Assembly (NCBI GenBank): GCA_021234535.1
Contig: SFZH01000041.1
Span: forward strand, 1-64,000
Length of the DNA: 64,000 bases
Source: Stichopus chloronotus
Taxonomy: Eukaryota; Echinodermata; Holothuroidea; Aspidochirotida; Stichopodidae
Direction: 5' to 3'
Under the pieces are notes generated by a model. That model saw only the letters and a program-made list of their open reading frames with translations. It was not told the DNA's origin and made no database searches. Position 1 is the stretch's first letter, and every line of letters begins with the position of its first letter. Below, piece by piece: positions 60,687 to 64,000 of the stretch. Made by a program: the position numbers and the translations under genes.

Positions 60687-60746
60687 CCACAAGCTATCCT
60701 GTTAAACTTACTATCACTAGAAGTACAAATCATGTTGCGACTACTC
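60687..60746 (+). CDS. 60-nt Thr/Ser-rich exon D
   Basis: Acceptor TCTACAG, donor GTAAGT, phase 1-1. Encodes TSYPVKLTITRSTNHVATT after a split Pro codon. Confidence 0.65.
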
Positions 60747-61050
60747 GTAAGTTACGTCTCTTATACTCCAAATTGATCTGCGAAAGTTAAATAATTTTAA
60801 CCGTTAAACGTTCTTTCAATGTTTATCATATTTATCATATGTCTTGCTTGAACTTGCAACACTTGATCTTAATTTGGGAACGTACATAAAACAGATGTTA
60901 TTACCTGAAAGACATTCTGCCAAAGTTACTAACAGTTGTGCAAAGTGTGCAAATCTTGTGACATATTTGTCAGAAGAAAATACTTCTAAACCTTGTAATT
61001 ATGTGTTAAAGATACTGATGTCTGTTTATTTTTCTTCTTGAAATTTAGCC

Positions 61051-61112
61051 ACACTGGTACTGCTAAGAATCTTTACATCTATGCCACAACTACAAACATT
61101 TCAACCACTGAT
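61051..61112 (+). pseudogene. Degenerate sister exon after exon D
   Basis: AATTTAG is followed by 62 nt ending TTTCAACCACTG and then ATACAT where a donor GT would be expected. The length is off by two, so the frame would break. Confidence 0.45.
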
Positions 61113-61784
61113 ACATTTAACTTGTGTCTACCAAACATATTCGATTTATTCTTACTTTTAGGCAATAAACATGTGTGCACGTAGTATGTTAATTAGTCAT
61201 AAACCCTTGAAAACCCCCTAACATTATAGTATACTATATTATCAATATATGCATCAGAATCTTGACTTTTCTGAATAGTTCTCGTTTAAAAAGTATTAGT
61301 CCTCTCTTTTGCCGGAACAGATAATCAACAGTAATATGTATATACTATTAAAATAGGAAGTTAAATATAGGTTACGATATGAACTTTATAGCTTTTTAAG
61401 TGTTATGAACTTAAATGTTGAGAGATTTTTTCTTTCTGTTAATGACGGTTTCCAAATGGCTAATTTCTGCCCCCCTTTTGCTTTTACAAGAATTCAGTAG
61501 CAAATAAATATATGAATTATATCAAATTATCCATTGAAAAAATATTAAAATTTCAGTATTACTATGTGCTGATTGACAATCCAACTGTCATGATCTGCTG
61601 CTTTATCTCCTGCTAAAAATAAAGTTTATTCCGATTTTCTTTAATTCATAAGAAGAAAAGTCTTTTTGAAAATGCCTTTGGCATTTTGTAACATGCGTGT
61701 ATGTACATTTGGAGTTTGGTAATAACTTTGTCAAATTTGTTAGAAAATGTAATATTAGTAGTAGAATTCATTTCTATCTTTCAG

Positions 61785-61844
61785 CCAAAGTTACTCCTGT
61801 TAAAAATATCTTTCATAGTACTACGTCTTATGTAGCAGCGACTG
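61785..61844 (+). CDS. 60-nt Thr/Ser-rich exon E
   Basis: Acceptor TTTCTATCTTTCAG (strong tract), donor GTATGT, phase 1-1. Encodes KVTPVKNIFHSTTSYVAAT. Confidence 0.65.
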
Positions 61845-62314
61845 GTATGTATAACATTTTTTTCATGTCACAAGTGCATTTGCACAATCGGTTAATAAAT
61901 CTGCGCGTTACTGTAAATGTACTCATATCACAGGTATGTTGAAAATTTTTCGTGAGTACGCAACTTTGAATGTAAGGATAATAAGGCAGACGAAACAAGT
62001 TGCGCTAGTGACATACAAGCACTTAGGCAAAATTTAATATCAGAGTCCAATATATCCTCTAACTACAACTAAGTGTTGTTTACATCCTCAAGGCCTTTGC
62101 AAAACATTTTCGTCATCTTGTGACATATTTGTCTGAGAAACTTCTAAGTTTTAAATACGTATACACCAGAGATACTTCTGGACAAACAAAACTGATTCTG
62201 ATATCGGAAGCATTTAGTTAATACTTTTGATATGTAGCTCATCATTTTGTTCACATTTCTCCGCTTAGACTTCTTCCTGAAAACAAAGACTGTACGTTAA
62301 TTTCTCATCCACAG

Positions 62315-62374
62315 AAACACCCAATTCTGTTAGAATTACTACTCATGGCAATACTCATCAAGTTACGACTACTG
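62315..62374 (+). CDS. 60-nt Thr/Ser-rich exon F
   Basis: Acceptor TTTCTCATCCACAG, donor GTATGT, phase 1-1. Encodes TPNSVRITTHGNTHQVTTT. It lies only 470 bp after exon E, at the place where the other units have the degenerate sister exon, so it is probably the surviving functional form of that second exon type. The next exon of the gene is not found in the window. Confidence 0.62.
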
Positions 62375-64000
62375 GTATGTATAACTCTTGCTCATATACT
62401 ATAATATATATATATAAACGCGTTTCAAAAATGTTACCAATCATGGTGCTACAGCAAAGGGTAAAAAAAAACAAAAAAAAAAAAACGTAACGTTAAACAA
62501 CCCAGACCGGAATAAATATATCATTGCTATACGTAGTACGCAGAGAGGGGCTGTACTTGGTTGAGCCGCTAAGTCACCAGCAATGACACTTACTTGCAGA
62601 AGACCCTACACCTCTGGTGGTATTCAATCAAAAGTAGGTTTATCGATAGTTCTTATATACGGGTACCTCATGGTGTACATATATGACAAGGATCGCAATT
62701 ACTGATTGCTGGTTAGGGGCCGAGGAGTCAATTTAGTGTGGGTGTGTGGGCGCCTTCGGATACAATATCATGTGACAACAATTAACCCGCTTCCTTTAAA
62801 AAAGAAAATGACTAATTCCATTGCTCCTCCAAGATTCCTCTTCATCAGCTACAGTATATTTACCCTTATCTTAAATATGTTTTTATCATTGGAAGATTGA
62901 CAAATTGACTTTTGCACTTGGGCACTCTCCATAAATTCGGGGAATGTAGATGTTGTTCAAGTAACTTTATGGAGCTTCAACAATTTCAAGAAAGGTCGGA
63001 AATTTCATGAAATTGAAGAAATATTTTTTTCCTTTAAATCAGAGAAAACAGCTTTTTTTTTCTCGTTGTCATTCTTCTTTCATGTCACTATGTAGTCTAT
63101 ATCATTTGACAAACTGTGTCAACGCATGGCTTTTGATTCTCAGCTTTCCTTTACTTCTAAACGAATAGTTTACATAAAAAACGTTTGGTCAGGAAACAAG
63201 CACCAACATGCAGGAAACTGGAAACTTTATTTATATTCGGGATGTGCACATTCTATAAGTAGAAGGTGTTATTGCGGATATTTTATTTGTTCCTGAATGC
63301 TTCCAATTTATTTTATATTTGCAAAGTTATATTGAAAATCAAACCTACTCAATAACGATTAAGAAAAATAGTAAAAAGAAAATTTTGACGATTTGGCAGA
63401 TTTGGCATCTTTGTTTACTGCAACACGTATTTCATTTGGTATCACAATTTAAGCTAGTTAATTTGAACGGAGCAACGAGTCACCTAACTGTAAGATGGGG
63501 GAGTAGGAGGCAGCGCCAGCAGAGGGATTCAGCCCAAAATGTCAGCAAGTTGCTGAACAGAGTTTGAAAGAATGACATGCAGTACATTTCACATCTATCT
63601 CGCATTGACAAGAACACTACTTACCTTTACCATGGTACTCAACGTAATTAAAAGCTCTGGGAATAAGAGGCCACGTAAATACAGAACTAGCAAAAGGAAC
63701 TTGCGGACTCAAAGTTCAAAGCTGCAACAAGGTAAAGACTACACTGATTATTCGAACAGATGGTAACCGAGCCCTATAGAGTCATTATCTGGTGGGTTCA
63801 ACTTATTCAACCGTACCAACGCTCTAACTGATGATGCATTTGCAATTAATTCCCAGAGACTGGCTTTTGTATGACCATCTCCTTTGTACTCCAGTGCGAT
63901 GGATACCATAAGGCACTGCGAGGAATTCAAGAGTCATGTTGTCTTCCTAAGACAGTAGTGCAGCTTCTTGTTTCCTTCCTGTTGTCTTCGCGGGGGGGGG
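62375..64000. other. Right edge, no confident gene
   Basis: A short TA run near 62,400 and A-rich tracts near 62,465-62,490, then mixed sequence. 62,500-62,780 and 63,470-63,540 are richer in GC and may be mobile-element debris. On the - strand, 63,748-63,930 is an open frame with protein-like composition (SLWELIANASSVRALVRLNK) that I cannot assign. The window ends in a run of G. Confidence 0.35.

Noticed and set aside
63992..64000. Run of G at the window end
   Set aside because: May be low-quality contig-end sequence; nothing can be inferred from it.

Overview
The window is eukaryotic and almost certainly animal. It is AT-rich, genes are split into short exons with GT..AG boundaries, there is a Penelope-like retroelement with a GIY-YIG endonuclease, and several exons encode leader-bearing immunoglobulin (Ig) domains with the phase-1 boundaries typical of animal extracellular modules. 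The repeat load suggests an invertebrate genome. No marker fixes the species. All spliced models below were read by eye from splice sites and reading frame, without transcript support.

Left edge (1-5,955): a decayed GIY-YIG fragment, an AT microsatellite, then two copies of one Penelope-like element (PLE) joined head to head. Copy A (- strand) keeps a long RT plus GIY-YIG reading frame. Copy B (+ strand) is 5'-truncated. Both carry a hammerhead-ribozyme-like core near the 3' end.

Centre (6,000-51,811): a tandem array of - strand Ig genes. Four copies of a two-exon head (a tiny leader exon ending in phase 1, then a 375-378 nt exon with a hydrophobic leader segment and one V-type Ig domain) lie at about 6.0-6.9, 21.6-22.4, 36.7-37.7 and 50.0-50.9 kb. 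Three belong to direct repeat units starting near 9,455, 24,060 and 39,868; the oldest, at 6 kb, is divergent. Downstream on the same strand are weaker candidate exons: a conserved 218-nt segment, a 48-nt micro-exon rich in Thr/Ser/Tyr, and a terminal exon with a YxxL motif that is open in only one copy (23,059-23,348). Between the genes sit cassettes of a roughly 158-bp satellite, locally a 474-bp higher-order repeat, each ending in a + strand 234-237 nt phase 1-1 open exon with an ITIM-like motif. The units look like a mosaic shaped by conversion, unequal exchange and deletion.

Right (51,812-64,000): non-duplicated sequence with a + strand gene not made of ordinary ORFs: a signal-peptide exon (55,483-55,561) followed by six exons of exactly 60 nt, all phase 1-1, each encoding a 20-residue Thr/Ser-rich unit. 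Degenerate sister exons lie in the introns. This looks like a mucin-like stalk grown by exon duplication.

Taken together, single-V-domain Ig genes in tandem, possible tyrosine-motif tails, Thr-rich stalk exons and rapid local turnover recall invertebrate recognition-receptor clusters such as allorecognition complexes. That reading is inference; no gene here was matched to a named receptor family.
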